Source: Streptomyces sp. NBC_00464 (GTDB lineage Bacteria; Actinomycetota; Actinomycetes; Streptomycetales; Streptomycetaceae). From it: a stretch of DNA of 64,000 nucleotides. The position numbers were made by a program, and so were the translations under genes. How positions within the stretch are numbered: the stretch's first letter is position 1; every line of letters begins with the position of its first letter. Location of the stretch: NCBI RefSeq assembly GCF_036013915.1, contig NZ_CP107899.1:3224001-3288000 (forward strand). The letters are read 5' to 3'. Positions 34,762-43,717 of the stretch are shown piece by piece. The notes under the pieces were generated by a model. That model was not told the DNA's origin. It searched no databases and saw only the letters and a program-made list of their open reading frames with translations.

Positions 34762-35703
34762 GTGATCCTCACGGTCACGCTGAACACGGCACTCGACCTG
34801 ACGTACGGCGTACCGGCACTCGTACCGCACTCCAGCCACCGCGTCACCGACCTCTCCGAGCGCCCCGGTGGCAAGGGACTCAACGTCGCCCGCGTGCTCG
34901 CCGCACTCGGCCACGAGAGCGTCGTCACCGGCTTCGCCGGAGGCACCACCGGAGCCGTGCTGCGCGAGCTGCTCGCCGCCCTTCCCACCGGCCCCGGCAC
35001 CGTCACCGACGCACTGGTGCCCGTGGCCGGCAACACCCGCCGCACCCTGGCCGTCGCCGACCGCGCCACCGGGGACACCACCCAGTTCAACGAACCCGGA
35101 CCGCACGTCACCGCCGACGAGTGGACCGCCTTCCTCGACTCGTACGGTGAACTGCTCGCCGCGGCCGACGCCGTCGCCCTGTGCGGCAGCCTGCCGCCCG
35201 GCATCCACGTCGGCGCCTACGCCGAACTGGTCCGCCTCGCCCGCACCGCCGGCGTCCCCGTCCTCCTGGACACCAGCGGCGAACCGCTGCGCCGCGGCAT
35301 CGCCGCCCGCCCCGACCTGATCAAGCCGAACGCCGACGAGCTCGCCCAGCTCACCGGCGACCGCGAACCCCTGCGCGGCTCCCGCGACGCGCGCCGCCGG
35401 GGCGCGCACGGCGTGATCGCCTCGCTGGGACCCGACGGCATGCTGGCGGTCACCCCCGACGGCAACTGGCAGGCATCCCCGCCCGAGCCCGTGAAGGGCA
35501 ATCCGACCGGGGCCGGCGACTCCGCGGTGGCCGGACTGCTGTCCGGACTCGTGGAGGGCCTGGACTGGCCGGACCGGCTGCGCCGGGCGGTGGCACTGTC
35601 GACGGCGACCGTGCTCTCCCCCACGGCCGGTGACTTCGACCGCGCGGCGTACGAGGAGCTGCTGCCGCGCGTCGGTATCGAGGAACACGCACCTGCGGCC
35701 TGA
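34762..35703 (+). CDS. PfkB family hexose-phosphate kinase (1-phosphofructokinase / tagatose-6-P kinase type)
   Basis: 313 residues. N-terminal ILTVTLNTALDLTY and PGGKGLNVARVL, LCGSLPPG, and the catalytic GNPTGAGDSAVAGL near residue 250 define the LacC/FruK branch of PfkB. It phosphorylates a ketohexose phosphate to a bisphosphate. GTG 34762. The aldolase follows 56 bp later on the same strand. In context it would make tagatose- or fructose-1,6-bisphosphate. Confidence 0.9.
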   Translation: MILTVTLNTALDLTYGVPALVPHSSHRVTDLSERPGGKGLNVARVLAALGHESVVTGFAGGTTGAVLRELLAALPTGPGTVTDALVPVAGNTRRTLAVADRATGDTTQFNEPGPHVTADEWTAFLDSYGELLAAADAVALCGSLPPGIHVGAYAELVRLARTAGVPVLLDTSGEPLRRGIAARPDLIKPNADELAQLTGDREPLRGSRDARRRGAHGVIASLGPDGMLAVTPDGNWQASPPEPVKGNPTGAGDSAVAGLLSGLVEGLDWPDRLRRAVALSTATVLSPTAGDFDRAAYEELLPRVGIEEHAPAA

Positions 35704-35759
35704 GCGCCGCGTCCCCACCGGGCCCCCGCGACGGGCCCGGGGAAACAACAGAGGTCAGC

Positions 35760-36611
35760 ATGCCGCTCGTCAGCACCGGTGAACTCGTCTCCGCCGCCCA
35801 GGCACAGGGACGCGGAATCGCCGCCTTCAACGTCATCACCCTGGAGCACGCCGAGGCGATCGCCGCCGGTGCCGAGCGCGCCGGCGCCCCCGCCATCCTC
35901 CAGATCTCCGAGAACGCCGTGAAGTTCCACGGCGGCCGGCTCGCCCCCATCGCCGCCGCCGCAGCGGCCGTCGCCCGCACCTGCGGCGTACCGCTCGCCC
36001 TCCACCTCGACCACGTCGAGTCCGTGGAGCTGCTGCACCAGGCACACGAGACGGGCTTCGGCTCGGTGATGTTCGACGCCTCCAAGCTGAGCTACGAGGA
36101 GAACGTACGGGCCACCGCCGAAGCGGTCTCCTGGGGCCACGAGCGCGGCATCTGGATCGAGGCCGAACTCGGCAAGGTCGGCGGCAAGGAGGGCGAGGCA
36201 CCGCTCGACGCCCACGCCCCCGGGGTGCGCACCGACCCGGCCGAGGCAGCCGCGTACGTCGCCGCCACCGGCGTCGACGCCCTGGCCGTCGCCGTCGGCT
36301 CCTCGCACGCCATGACCGAGCGCACCGCCGCCCTGGACCACGAGCTGATCGGCCGGCTGCGCGACGCCGTCCCCGTCCCGCTGGTGCTGCACGGCTCCAG
36401 CGGCGTCCCGGACGAGGAGATCCGCCAGGCCGTCGCCGCCTCCGGCATGGTCAAGATCAACGTGGGTACGGCGCTGAACACCGCGTTCACCGGAGCCGTA
36501 CGCGCCCACCTCGCCGAGAACACCACGGGCGTCGACCCCCGCAAGTACATCGCCCCGGGCCGCGAGGCGATGACCGCGACGGTGGCCGGCTTCCTGGCCC
36601 TGATGGGCTGA
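35760..36611 (+). CDS. class II fructose/tagatose-bisphosphate aldolase
   Basis: 283 residues. Zinc ligands in LALHLDHVES, catalytic GSVMFDASKLSYEENV, the EAELGKVGGKE stretch and phosphate-binding HGSSGVPDEEI and KINVGTALN are all present. RBS GAGGT. The short, KbaY/GatY-like length and the preceding kinase point to tagatose-1,6-bisphosphate, though fructose-1,6-bisphosphate is possible. Products would be DHAP and glyceraldehyde-3-phosphate. Confidence 0.9.
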   Translation: MPLVSTGELVSAAQAQGRGIAAFNVITLEHAEAIAAGAERAGAPAILQISENAVKFHGGRLAPIAAAAAAVARTCGVPLALHLDHVESVELLHQAHETGFGSVMFDASKLSYEENVRATAEAVSWGHERGIWIEAELGKVGGKEGEAPLDAHAPGVRTDPAEAAAYVAATGVDALAVAVGSSHAMTERTAALDHELIGRLRDAVPVPLVLHGSSGVPDEEIRQAVAASGMVKINVGTALNTAFTGAVRAHLAENTTGVDPRKYIAPGREAMTATVAGFLALMG

Positions 36612-36633
36612 TCCCACTTCACGGGAAAACGGA

Positions 36634-36664
36634 CCGGCCCCCTCGCACAGGGCGAGGGGGCCGG
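36634..36664. terminator. bidirectional terminator
   Basis: CCGGCCCCCTCGC pairs exactly with GCGAGGGGGCCGG (13 bp, 5-nt loop) between the convergent aldolase and membrane-protein genes. Confidence 0.85.
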
Positions 36665-36685
36665 AACGCGTTCGGGCGGGACGGA

Positions 36686-37675
36686 TCAGCGCGTCTGGTG
36701 ACCGGCCTTCAGCGACAGCTGGTCCAGGTTGGCATCGCACTGGTCGCCCTCGTTGCAGGAGATCATCAGGGTGTTCGGGCCCTTGGTGAGGTTGACGTAG
36801 GCGTACGTCGTCGTCCACCCCTTCTCCAGATCGCCCTCGGGGGCGTGGGCGAAGTTCGTCATGTTGATGGAACGCGGGGCCTCGGCGTTCACCGTCAGGG
36901 ACGTCTTGGCGTCCTTGCCCGGCACGCCGTACGTCACGAACAGCGTGTACTCGCCGGCCTCCGGCACCTCGACGGACCAGGTCGCGGAGCGGCCGACCGC
37001 GTTGAGGTTGATGTACTGCCCGTTGCTGCTCTTGGCACCCTTGACGGTGTTGTCGAGCCCCGCGTCGCCGCCGAGCTTCAGCGACGCCGCGTCCTGCTTC
37101 GGGAGCTCGACGGGCGGCTCGGAACTCTTGGACTGATCCGGAGTCGGCGACTGCTCGACCTCACCGGCCGGGCCGGAGGAGGTCGAGGCCTCGTCCTTCT
37201 TCTGGTCCTTGTCGTCGTCGTCCGTCATCAGCGCGACGCCGATACCGATGAGCACGACCGCGACCACCGCGAGCGCACCGATCAGCAGGCCCTTGGTGTT
37301 CGGACCGCCCCTGCCGGGGCCGCCGCCACTGCCGCGGCCGCCCTGGTGCGGCACCTGCGCGGTGGCGGCACCACCGGGGTACGTCTCCGGGGCCGCGTAC
37401 TGCGCGTTCGGCTGGCCGTACTGCCCGTTCGGCTGGCCGTAGGGCGCCTGGGGCTGCCCGTACGCCTGCTGCGGCGGCACCTGCCCGTACTGGCGCTCGC
37501 CGACGGTCCGCACCTGGTTGTACGAGGTCCGGGGCACGCCCGGCTGCGCGGCGGGACCCGGGTAGCCGTAGCCGCCCTGTCCCGGCGGCTGCGCGCCGGC
37601 TGCCTGCCCGTCCTCGTAGAGGTAGCCGAACGGATCGTCGTCCTCGGGTGTGCTCGCGCCGTTGTTCCCGGCCAT
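36686..37675 (-). CDS. membrane-anchored protein with Gly/Tyr/Gln-rich N-terminus and CBM-like domain
   Basis: 329 residues from ATG 37675. Residues 1-120 are low complexity, with YGQPNGQYGQPNAQ-type repeats. One membrane helix follows (LLIGALAVVAVVLIGIGVAL), then an acidic/Ser-rich linker. The last about 130 residues form a CBM35/galactose-binding-like beta-sandwich (ASLKLGGDAGLDNTV, YTLFVTYGVPG, NTLMISCNEGDQC). The C-terminal domain should be outside the cell and bind carbohydrate. No catalytic motif. Confidence 0.8.
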   Translation of the reverse strand: MAGNNGASTPEDDDPFGYLYEDGQAAGAQPPGQGGYGYPGPAAQPGVPRTSYNQVRTVGERQYGQVPPQQAYGQPQAPYGQPNGQYGQPNAQYAAPETYPGGAATAQVPHQGGRGSGGGPGRGGPNTKGLLIGALAVVAVVLIGIGVALMTDDDDKDQKKDEASTSSGPAGEVEQSPTPDQSKSSEPPVELPKQDAASLKLGGDAGLDNTVKGAKSSNGQYINLNAVGRSATWSVEVPEAGEYTLFVTYGVPGKDAKTSLTVNAEAPRSINMTNFAHAPEGDLEKGWTTTYAYVNLTKGPNTLMISCNEGDQCDANLDQLSLKAGHQTR

Positions 37676-37839
37676 CCCTGGGTCACTCCTCACCATGTCG
37701 CCAGCCGTCGCCGAATATCGCCAGCCGTCGCCGACCGGCCGAGCCTACCCCGAACGGACCACACCAAGAATTGCCGGAGGTGCGGCGGGAACCGGGGTGG
37801 GGTACGCGACGCACCCGCGGAACCACGGGCCCGCGAACG

Positions 37840-39489
37840 TCATCCGGCTCGGCGGTGAACCTTCGAACGCGACCGCTTCTCGACGTACATCCGCTGGTCG
37901 GCGGAGCGCAGCACCTCTTCGGCCGTCATGCCGCACGCCGCCCAGCCGATACCGAAACTCGCCCCGACCCGCACCGCCCGGCCGTCGACCCGAATGGGCG
38001 GAATGATGGCGTTACGCAGGCGTACGGCCAGGTCCGCGGCGTCTGCGGCCCCCAGCCCGTCCGCGAGAACGACGAATTCGTCACCCCCGAGCCGGGCGAC
38101 GGTGTCCCCGTCGCGGACACACGTGGTGAGCCGGCGGGCGACCTCGATGAGAACCGCGTCACCCGTGTGATGGCCGAAGCGGTCGTTGATCGACTTGAAG
38201 CCGTCCAGGTCGCAGAAGAGGACCGCGAGCCCCTTCGCCCCGTCGTCCTTCGCCGTGTCCGGTGCGACGGAATGCACATGGTGGTCGTACGGGCCGACCC
38301 CACGGCCGGTGTCGAACCCGTCGGCCGGGAAGCCGGACGCCCGCGCCTCGTCGACGTCGCCGTACGCCGCGTCCAGTGCCTCCACATCGGTGGTCACCAC
38401 CGCGTGCGGACGCTCGCACAGCCGGGCGCTGAGCCGGGCCCGCAGCTCCGCACTGTTGGGCAGCCCGGTCAGGGCGTCGTGCGAGGCGCGGTGCGCGAGG
38501 TTCAGCTCATGGCGCTTGCGCTCCTCTATGTCCTCGACGTGTGTGAGGAGGAAGCGCGGCCCGTCCGCGGTGTCCGCGACGACGGAGTTGCGCAGCGAGA
38601 CCCAGAGATAGGTGCCGTCCCGGCGGCCCAGCCGCAGTTCGGCGCGACCGCCCTCGGCGGAGGTACGGAGCAGGGTGCCGATGTCCTCGGGGTGGACCAG
38701 ATCGGCGAAGGAGTAGCGGCGCAGCACCGATGCGGGACGGCCCAGGAGCCGGCACAGGGCGTCGTTGGTGCGCAGCAGCCTGCCGTGCTGGTCGCCGCCC
38801 ATCTCCGCGATGGCCATGCCGCTGGGGGCGTACTCGAAGGCCTGGCGGAAGGATTCCTCGCTGGCCCGCAGCGCCTGCTGCTCACGTTCCAGGCGGACCA
38901 GGGCGCGCTGCATGTTTGCCCGGAGCCTGGCGTTACTGATCGCGATGGCCGACTGGGAGGCGTACATCTGGAGTGCCTCGCGGCCCCAGGCGCCGGGCCG
39001 GCGGCCGTTGCGGGGGCGGTCGACGGATATGACGCCGAGGAGGTCCAGACCACCGCCGGAGGCGTACATCGGGGCGTAGAGCCGGTCCTGCGGGTGCCAC
39101 TCGTCCTCGAAGCGGGGCTCGGGGCCCTCGGTGTGCCACTGGGGGACGTCGTCGTCGAGGAGGACCCAGCCGTCGGTATGGGGTATGAAGCGGAGCTCGT
39201 CCCATGTCTCGCCCATGGCCAGCCGGCGCTCCCAGGAGATGCGGGAGCCGACGCGGCCGGTGATCAGGGCCTCGGCGGCGTTGTTGCCCGCGAAGGCGGC
39301 GACGACGAGATCACCGTCGGGGCGGACGAGGTTGACGCAGGCCAGCTCGTAGCCGAGACCGGCGACGATTCCGTCGGCGACGGTCTGCAGCGTGTCGGCC
39401 AGGCTCCGCGCCGTGTTGAGATCGGCCACGGCCTGGTGCAGCTGCCGCATCGTCGCAAGACGGACGTACGGCTCCGACTCGGCCTCCAT
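37840..39489 (-). CDS. cdgB: diguanylate cyclase, GAF-PAS-GGDEF (CdgB-like)
   Basis: 549 residues from ATG 39489. GAF at about residues 15-190, PAS/PAC at about 205-325, GGDEF at about 330-545. The active-site motif GGDEF (residues 468-472) is intact and is preceded five residues earlier by an RxxD inhibitory site (RDGD). The GGDEF domain has an extra about 60-residue insert between ARLSARL and LAVLFCDLDGF. It makes c-di-GMP, the ligand of BldD. From memory CdgB is SCO4281 and a BldD target. A GTGAC/GTCAC dyad lies upstream. Confidence 0.92.
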   Translation of the reverse strand: MEAESEPYVRLATMRQLHQAVADLNTARSLADTLQTVADGIVAGLGYELACVNLVRPDGDLVVAAFAGNNAAEALITGRVGSRISWERRLAMGETWDELRFIPHTDGWVLLDDDVPQWHTEGPEPRFEDEWHPQDRLYAPMYASGGGLDLLGVISVDRPRNGRRPGAWGREALQMYASQSAIAISNARLRANMQRALVRLEREQQALRASEESFRQAFEYAPSGMAIAEMGGDQHGRLLRTNDALCRLLGRPASVLRRYSFADLVHPEDIGTLLRTSAEGGRAELRLGRRDGTYLWVSLRNSVVADTADGPRFLLTHVEDIEERKRHELNLAHRASHDALTGLPNSAELRARLSARLCERPHAVVTTDVEALDAAYGDVDEARASGFPADGFDTGRGVGPYDHHVHSVAPDTAKDDGAKGLAVLFCDLDGFKSINDRFGHHTGDAVLIEVARRLTTCVRDGDTVARLGGDEFVVLADGLGAADAADLAVRLRNAIIPPIRVDGRAVRVGASFGIGWAACGMTAEEVLRSADQRMYVEKRSRSKVHRRAG

Positions 39490-39624
39490 CGCTCGCTCTC
39501 CCCGAGACCTCGACAGCACTCCAGATTTCATATCGACGCACTAGACGTACTTACTGCAGTGTCACGGCCACTGAATCACAGTGAGCTGTGCACCCGGTAC
39601 ACAGGGTCAACAAATATTGCTCTC

Positions 39625-39640
39625 TGTGACTCAAGTCACA
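39625..39640. promoter_or_regulatory. dyad TGTGACTCAAGTCACA, candidate BldD-type site
   Basis: Seven-base arms (TGTGACT/AGTCACA) with a 2-bp centre in the cdgB-flavin reductase divergent region. The BldD consensus is AGTGA-(N)m-TCACC-like, so GTGA...TCAC fits loosely. A second dyad, CACTG-AATCA-CAGTG, lies at 39569-39583. Binding is inferred. Confidence 0.45.
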
Positions 39641-39802
39641 ACAGATGGTGAAGGGTCCCAAGTGTCGCCGATCAGTGGTCCGTCCTCTTGCTGTAAGCAA
39701 AACGCGCATCCCTCCACCGCGGCCCCGGGCGGCAGGTCCTAGGACCTGGCTGGTCCCCTGGCCCGATGCGGGGGCCCACCGTACGCGGCTAGCGTTCCCG
39801 GT

Positions 39803-40366
39803 GTGTTGCAGACGAAGCCTCCCGCCCCGCGTACCGAAGCCGTCCCCCATGCTGAGGGGGTGAGCAACGACGAGTTCCGCGGCGCCCTCGCCCGGCTGGC
39901 AGCCGGAGTGGTCCTGATCACCGCCCAGGAGCCCCCGCTCGACGAGCACGGGCGCGGCGAGGACGTGGGAATGACCGCGACCGCCTTCATGTCGGTGTCG
40001 CTCGACCCGCCCCTGGTCATGGTGAGCCTGCGCAACGACTCCCGGATGGACGACCTGCTGGCGGAACAGCCGCTGTGGGCCGTCTCCGTACTGGCGGAGA
40101 GCCAGCGGCACATCGCGGGACGGTTCGCCATGAAGGGCCGGATCAGCGACCGGCTGCTCTTCGAGGACATCCCCTATGTACGGGGAGAGGTCACGAGCGC
40201 ACCTCTGGTCGGGGGCGCACTCGCGACTCTGGAGTGCCGCACCGAGCAGCGGATCACGGCAGGTGACCACACGCTGGTGATCGGCCGGGTGCTCGGGGCG
40301 CAGCTGCCGAGCGGGGACGGCAGCCCGCTGACGTACTTCCGCGGGCGCTACCGGCAGCTGGGCTGA
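39803..40366 (+). CDS. flavin reductase family protein
   Basis: 187 residues with the flavin reductase-like split beta-barrel (FRGALARLAAGVVLITA, GMTATAFMSVSLDPPLVMVSL, DLLAEQPLWAVSVLAE, LATLECRTEQRITAGDHTLVIGRV). It reduces FMN/FAD with NAD(P)H for a partner oxygenase or as a housekeeping enzyme. GTG 39803 follows a TAGCGT -10 by 8 nt, so a leaderless mRNA is likely; GTG 39860 with AGGGG is the alternative. Confidence 0.9.
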   Translation: MLQTKPPAPRTEAVPHAEGVSNDEFRGALARLAAGVVLITAQEPPLDEHGRGEDVGMTATAFMSVSLDPPLVMVSLRNDSRMDDLLAEQPLWAVSVLAESQRHIAGRFAMKGRISDRLLFEDIPYVRGEVTSAPLVGGALATLECRTEQRITAGDHTLVIGRVLGAQLPSGDGSPLTYFRGRYRQLG

Positions 40367-40394
40367 CGCCCCTCCGGGAGTCGGCGGGGGCGGC

Positions 40395-40458
40395 TGGGCT
40401 GCCGGGTTGCCGGCGGCCGGGTTGCCGGATTGCCGGGTTGCCGGGTTGCCGGGTTGCA
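40395..40458 (+). repeat. simple repeat of GGGTTGCCG units
   Basis: Units of about 8-9 bp (GGGTTGCCG, GATTGCCG) are repeated at least six times between two convergent genes. A slippage-prone tract; no coding frame. Confidence 0.7.
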
Positions 40459-40465
40459 GCCGTGC

Positions 40466-40891
40466 CTACCAGTCGCGGCCGGAGCGGCCCCGCTTGGTGT
40501 CGCCGCGCTGCTTCTTCTCGCGCAGCCGGCGTTCGTTGATCCCGCGCGGGATCTTGCGCTTCACGCGCGGCTTGGGCGGCGGCGCCGTGGCCTCGGCCAG
40601 CAGGGCCGTGAGCCGCACGGCGGCGGTCTCGCGGTTGCGCCACTGCGAGCGGTGCTCCGAGGAGCGGACCGACACGACGCCGTTGACCAGCCTGCTCGCC
40701 AGCCGTTCCAGCGCGCGCTCCTTCCAGACCTCGGGCAGCGACTCGGTCGCCGCGAGGTCGAAGCGCAGCTCCACCTGGGAGTCGCTGGTGTTGACGTGCT
40801 GCCCGCCTGGCCCGGAGGACCGCGAGAAACGCCACATGAGCTCGGCCTCCGGCAGGGAGACCGCACCGCGGATGACATAGGGCCCGGACAT
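40466..40891 (-). CDS. arfB: peptidyl-tRNA hydrolase ArfB (ribosome rescue)
   Basis: 141 residues with the release-factor domain-3 signature SSGPGGQHVNTSDSQVEL (catalytic GGQ) and a basic C-terminal tail (PRVKRKIPRGINERR, RGDTKRGRSGRDW) that enters the mRNA channel. It frees stalled ribosomes. An in-frame ATG at 40900 is an alternative start. A run of GGGTTGCCGGGTTGCCGG repeats lies between this gene and the flavin reductase gene (40395-40460). Confidence 0.93.
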   Translation of the reverse strand: MSGPYVIRGAVSLPEAELMWRFSRSSGPGGQHVNTSDSQVELRFDLAATESLPEVWKERALERLASRLVNGVVSVRSSEHRSQWRNRETAAVRLTALLAEATAPPPKPRVKRKIPRGINERRLREKKQRGDTKRGRSGRDW

Positions 40892-41092
40892 GACACCCAT
40901 GTTCCCTGCCCCACGGGGGGTTCGTCACCTCTTTTTGACGGACGCCGTCCGCCGTCTGCCGCACCCCGTCATCAGTTCGGTAAAGAAAGTAAAGGCGGAA
41001 GGAACCTCACGGTCCCCTGCCTGCGTTATGAACTGTGACGGTAGCTTCGTGATGGCACGAAGCCCGCACATGACAGATGAAAGGGACTTCCC

Positions 41093-41668
41093 ATGGCAGT
41101 AAGCCTGTCCAAGGGCGGCAACGTCTCCCTCACCAAGGAGGCCCCCGGCCTCACCGCCGTCACGGTCGGCCTCGGCTGGGACGTCCGTACCACCACCGGC
41201 ACCGACTTCGACCTCGACGCCTCGGCGATCGCGGTCAACACCGCGGGGAAGGTCTTCTCCGACGGGCACTTCGTCTTCTTCAACAACAAGGCGACGCCGG
41301 ACCAGACCATCGTGCACACCGGTGACAACGTCACGGGCGAGGGCGAGGGCGACGACGAGCAGATCAACGTCAACCTGGCGGGCCTGCCGGCCGACATCGA
41401 CAAGATCGTCTTCCCGGTCTCGATCTACGACGCCGAGACCCGCAGCCAGAACTTCGGCCAGGTGCGGAACGCCTACATCCGCATCCTCAACCAGGCCGGC
41501 GGCGCCGAGATCGCGCGCTACGACCTGAGCGAGGACGCCGCCACCGAGACCGCCATGGTCTTCGGCGAGCTGTACCGCAACGGCGCCGAGTGGAAGTTCC
41601 GCGCCGTGGGCCAGGGCTACGCCTCGGGCCTGCGCGGCATCGCGCAGGACTTCGGCGTCACCCTCTGA
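41093..41668 (+). CDS. terD: TerD family calcium-binding stress protein
   Basis: 191 residues of a single TerD domain: [37 protein letters not shown] with the Ca2+-binding DxDxD pattern, [16 protein letters not shown], and [30 protein letters not shown]. Streptomyces carry several TerD paralogues, implicated in tellurite/envelope stress and differentiation. Stand-alone here. Confidence 0.95.
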   Translation: MAVSLSKGGNVSLTKEAPGLTAVTVGLGWDVRTTTGTDFDLDASAIAVNTAGKVFSDGHFVFFNNKATPDQTIVHTGDNVTGEGEGDDEQINVNLAGLPADIDKIVFPVSIYDAETRSQNFGQVRNAYIRILNQAGGAEIARYDLSEDAATETAMVFGELYRNGAEWKFRAVGQGYASGLRGIAQDFGVTL

Positions 41669-41688
41669 CGCTCCGTACATCCGCTTCA

Positions 41689-41729
41689 CCGAAGCCCCCG
41701 GCCGAACGTCCTGCGGCCGGGGGCTTCGG
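41689..41729 (+). terminator. terminator after terD
   Basis: CCGAAGCCCCCGGCC pairs with GGCCGGGGGCTTCGG (15 bp) around GAACGTCCTGC. A further copy of GGGGGCTTCGGCGTGCG occurs at 41762-41778, a 17-bp direct repeat of the terminator's right arm (41719-41735). Confidence 0.85.
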
Positions 41730-41988
41730 CGTGCGACGGGGCAGGGACTTCGAGTGCGGCAGGGGGCTTCGGCGTGCGCGCATACCACTGATCGCGCCCA
41801 ACAGGGCTAACGCCACGCAGTGTTGTCCAATCGAAGGAAGTCCGCCGGATAGCGGACACAGTCGCATCCCAGTCGGACAAGAACTGGTCAAAGAATTGTG
41901 AGGTAATTGTTGGTACACCGTCAAAGGCGGTCATTCGGTGGCACGCTCTCCGCTCGTAACCCCCCACGGAACGAGCAACGGAGAGCAC

Positions 41989-43572
41989 ATGACCCCCCAC
42001 ATGAACACCCGTCGCGCCGCAGCCCTGGCCGCCGTGGCCGCGATGGTCGTCGTCGGAGTGCAGACGGGTGCGGCGAACGCCAACCCGAACACCCCCGGTG
42101 ACGGTCCCTCCGCTTCTCCCCGCACCACCTCGCCCGCCTTCAGCAGCGCCTCCGCGCGAACGTCCGCCATCAAGTCGGCCCAGACCGAAGCCTCTTCGGC
42201 CGCCTCCTCGCTGGGGCTCGGCAGCCAGGAGAAACTGATCGTCCGTGATGTGATCAAGGACGCCAACGGCACGGTCCACACCCGCTACGAGCGCACCTAC
42301 GCCGGGCTGCCCGTCCTCGGCGGTGACCTCGTCACCCACACCGCCAGCAACGGCAAGCTCAAGAGCGTCACCAAGGCGACCAAGTCGAAGATATCCGTGC
42401 CGTCCACGACGGCGAAGATCAAGACCGCGGCGAGCGCCCGCAAGGTGATCTGGGCGGGCGGCTCCAAGCCCGTCCTCGCCCTTGAGTCCGTGAAGACCGG
42501 CGTGCAGAAGGACGGCACCCCGAGCCGCAAGCGCATCATCACCGACGCCACCACCGGCAAGGTCCTGCACAGCTACGAGGAGATCGAGACCGCCGGCGTC
42601 GGCAACAGCCAGTACAGCGGCAAGGTCGACCTGACCACCACCGCGTCCGGCTCCGGCTTCGAACTGACCGACGGCGACCGCGGCGGCCACAAGACGTACG
42701 ACCTGAACCAGGGCGAGAGCGGCACCGGCGACCTGGTCACCGACGACGACGACACGTGGGGCGACGGCACCGGCAACGACCGCCAGACCGCCGCGGTCGA
42801 CGCCCACTACGGCGCCGCGCAGACCTGGGACTTCTACAAGTCGGCGCTCGGCCGCGACGGCATCGCCGGTGACGGCAAGGCCGCCTACTCCCGGGTCCAC
42901 TACGGCGACGCGTACGTCAACGCGTTCTGGGACGACAGCTGCTTCTGCATGACGTACGGCGACGGCGCCGACAACAAGAGCGCCCTCACCGGCCTCGACG
43001 TCGCCGGCCACGAGATGAGCCACGGCCTGACCGCCTCCACCGCCAACCTCGACTACGTCGGCGAGTCCGGCGGTCTCAACGAGGCCACCAGCGACATCTT
43101 CGGCACCTCGGTGGAGTTCTTCGCCGACAACGCCACGGACGTCGGCGACTACCTCATCGGCGAGAAGATCGACATCAACGGCGACGGCACCCCGCTGCGC
43201 TACATGGACGAGCCCAGCAAGGACGGCGGCTCGGCCGACTACTGGGACAGCAGCGTCGGTGACCTGGACGTGCACTACTCGTCCGGTGTCGCCAACCACT
43301 TCTTCTACCTGCTGTCCGAGGGCAGCGGCGCGAAGACCATCAACGGCGTCGACTACGACTCCCCGACCTCCGACGGCTCCACCGTCACCGGCATCGGCCG
43401 GGACAAGGCCGTCCAGATCTGGTACAAGGCCCTCTCCGAGTACATGACGTCCACCACCGACTACGCGGCCGCCCGCGAGGCGACCGAGAAGGCGGCGACC
43501 GACCTGTACGGGGCGGACAGCGCCGAGCTCGCCTCGGTCAGCGCCGCCTGGGCCGGCGTCAACGTGAGCTAG
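41989..43572 (+). CDS. secreted M4 family (thermolysin-like) metallopeptidase
   Basis: 527 residues from ATG 41989 (RBS GGAGAGC). Signal peptide (RRAAALAAVAAMVVVGVQTGAANA), FTP/PepSY-type propeptide to about 200, then the M4 catalytic domain. Zinc ligands His341, Glu342 (catalytic), His345 in GHEMSHG and Glu365 in GGLNEATSD. VHYSSGVANHFFYLL contains the second catalytic His. It degrades proteins outside the cell. The gap 41669-41988 holds the terD terminator and the promoter region only. Confidence 0.95.
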   Translation: MTPHMNTRRAAALAAVAAMVVVGVQTGAANANPNTPGDGPSASPRTTSPAFSSASARTSAIKSAQTEASSAASSLGLGSQEKLIVRDVIKDANGTVHTRYERTYAGLPVLGGDLVTHTASNGKLKSVTKATKSKISVPSTTAKIKTAASARKVIWAGGSKPVLALESVKTGVQKDGTPSRKRIITDATTGKVLHSYEEIETAGVGNSQYSGKVDLTTTASGSGFELTDGDRGGHKTYDLNQGESGTGDLVTDDDDTWGDGTGNDRQTAAVDAHYGAAQTWDFYKSALGRDGIAGDGKAAYSRVHYGDAYVNAFWDDSCFCMTYGDGADNKSALTGLDVAGHEMSHGLTASTANLDYVGESGGLNEATSDIFGTSVEFFADNATDVGDYLIGEKIDINGDGTPLRYMDEPSKDGGSADYWDSSVGDLDVHYSSGVANHFFYLLSEGSGAKTINGVDYDSPTSDGSTVTGIGRDKAVQIWYKALSEYMTSTTDYAAAREATEKAATDLYGADSAELASVSAAWAGVNVS

Positions 43573-43588
43573 TTCCCGCCGCGTTGCT

Positions 43589-43717
43589 CCGGGAGCCGGT
43601 CAGCCGTCCGCGGCGGGCCGGCTCCTGTGCCCCGGGAGCCGGTCAGCCGTCCGCGGCGAGCCGGCTCCTGTGCCCCGGGAGCCGGTCAGCCGTCCGCGGC
43701 GGGCCGGCTCCTGCCGT
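43589..43717. repeat. 3 x 43-bp tandem repeat carrying a duplicated gene 3' end and terminator hairpin
   Basis: Units begin at 43589, 43632 and 43675 (CCGGGAGCCGGTCAGCCGTC, then CGCGGCGGGCCGGCTCCTGTGCC). Each holds GGAGCCGG / CCGGCTCC, an 8-bp hairpin with an 18-nt loop. The third copy is the real 3' end and stop codon of the M1 peptidase gene; copies 1 and 2 repeat that stop and tail downstream. Between convergent genes, so three stacked terminators. Confidence 0.88.

Noticed and set aside
39569..39583. BldD box made of CACTG-AATCA-CAGTG
   Set aside because: The arms have the opposite polarity to the GTGA...TCAC BldD consensus; kept only as a neighbour of the better dyad at 39625.
41686..43299. 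537-codon minus-strand frame opposite the M4 peptidase
   Set aside because: Val/Gly/Ala/Asp-rich antisense shadow; the M4 protein on the plus strand is complete.
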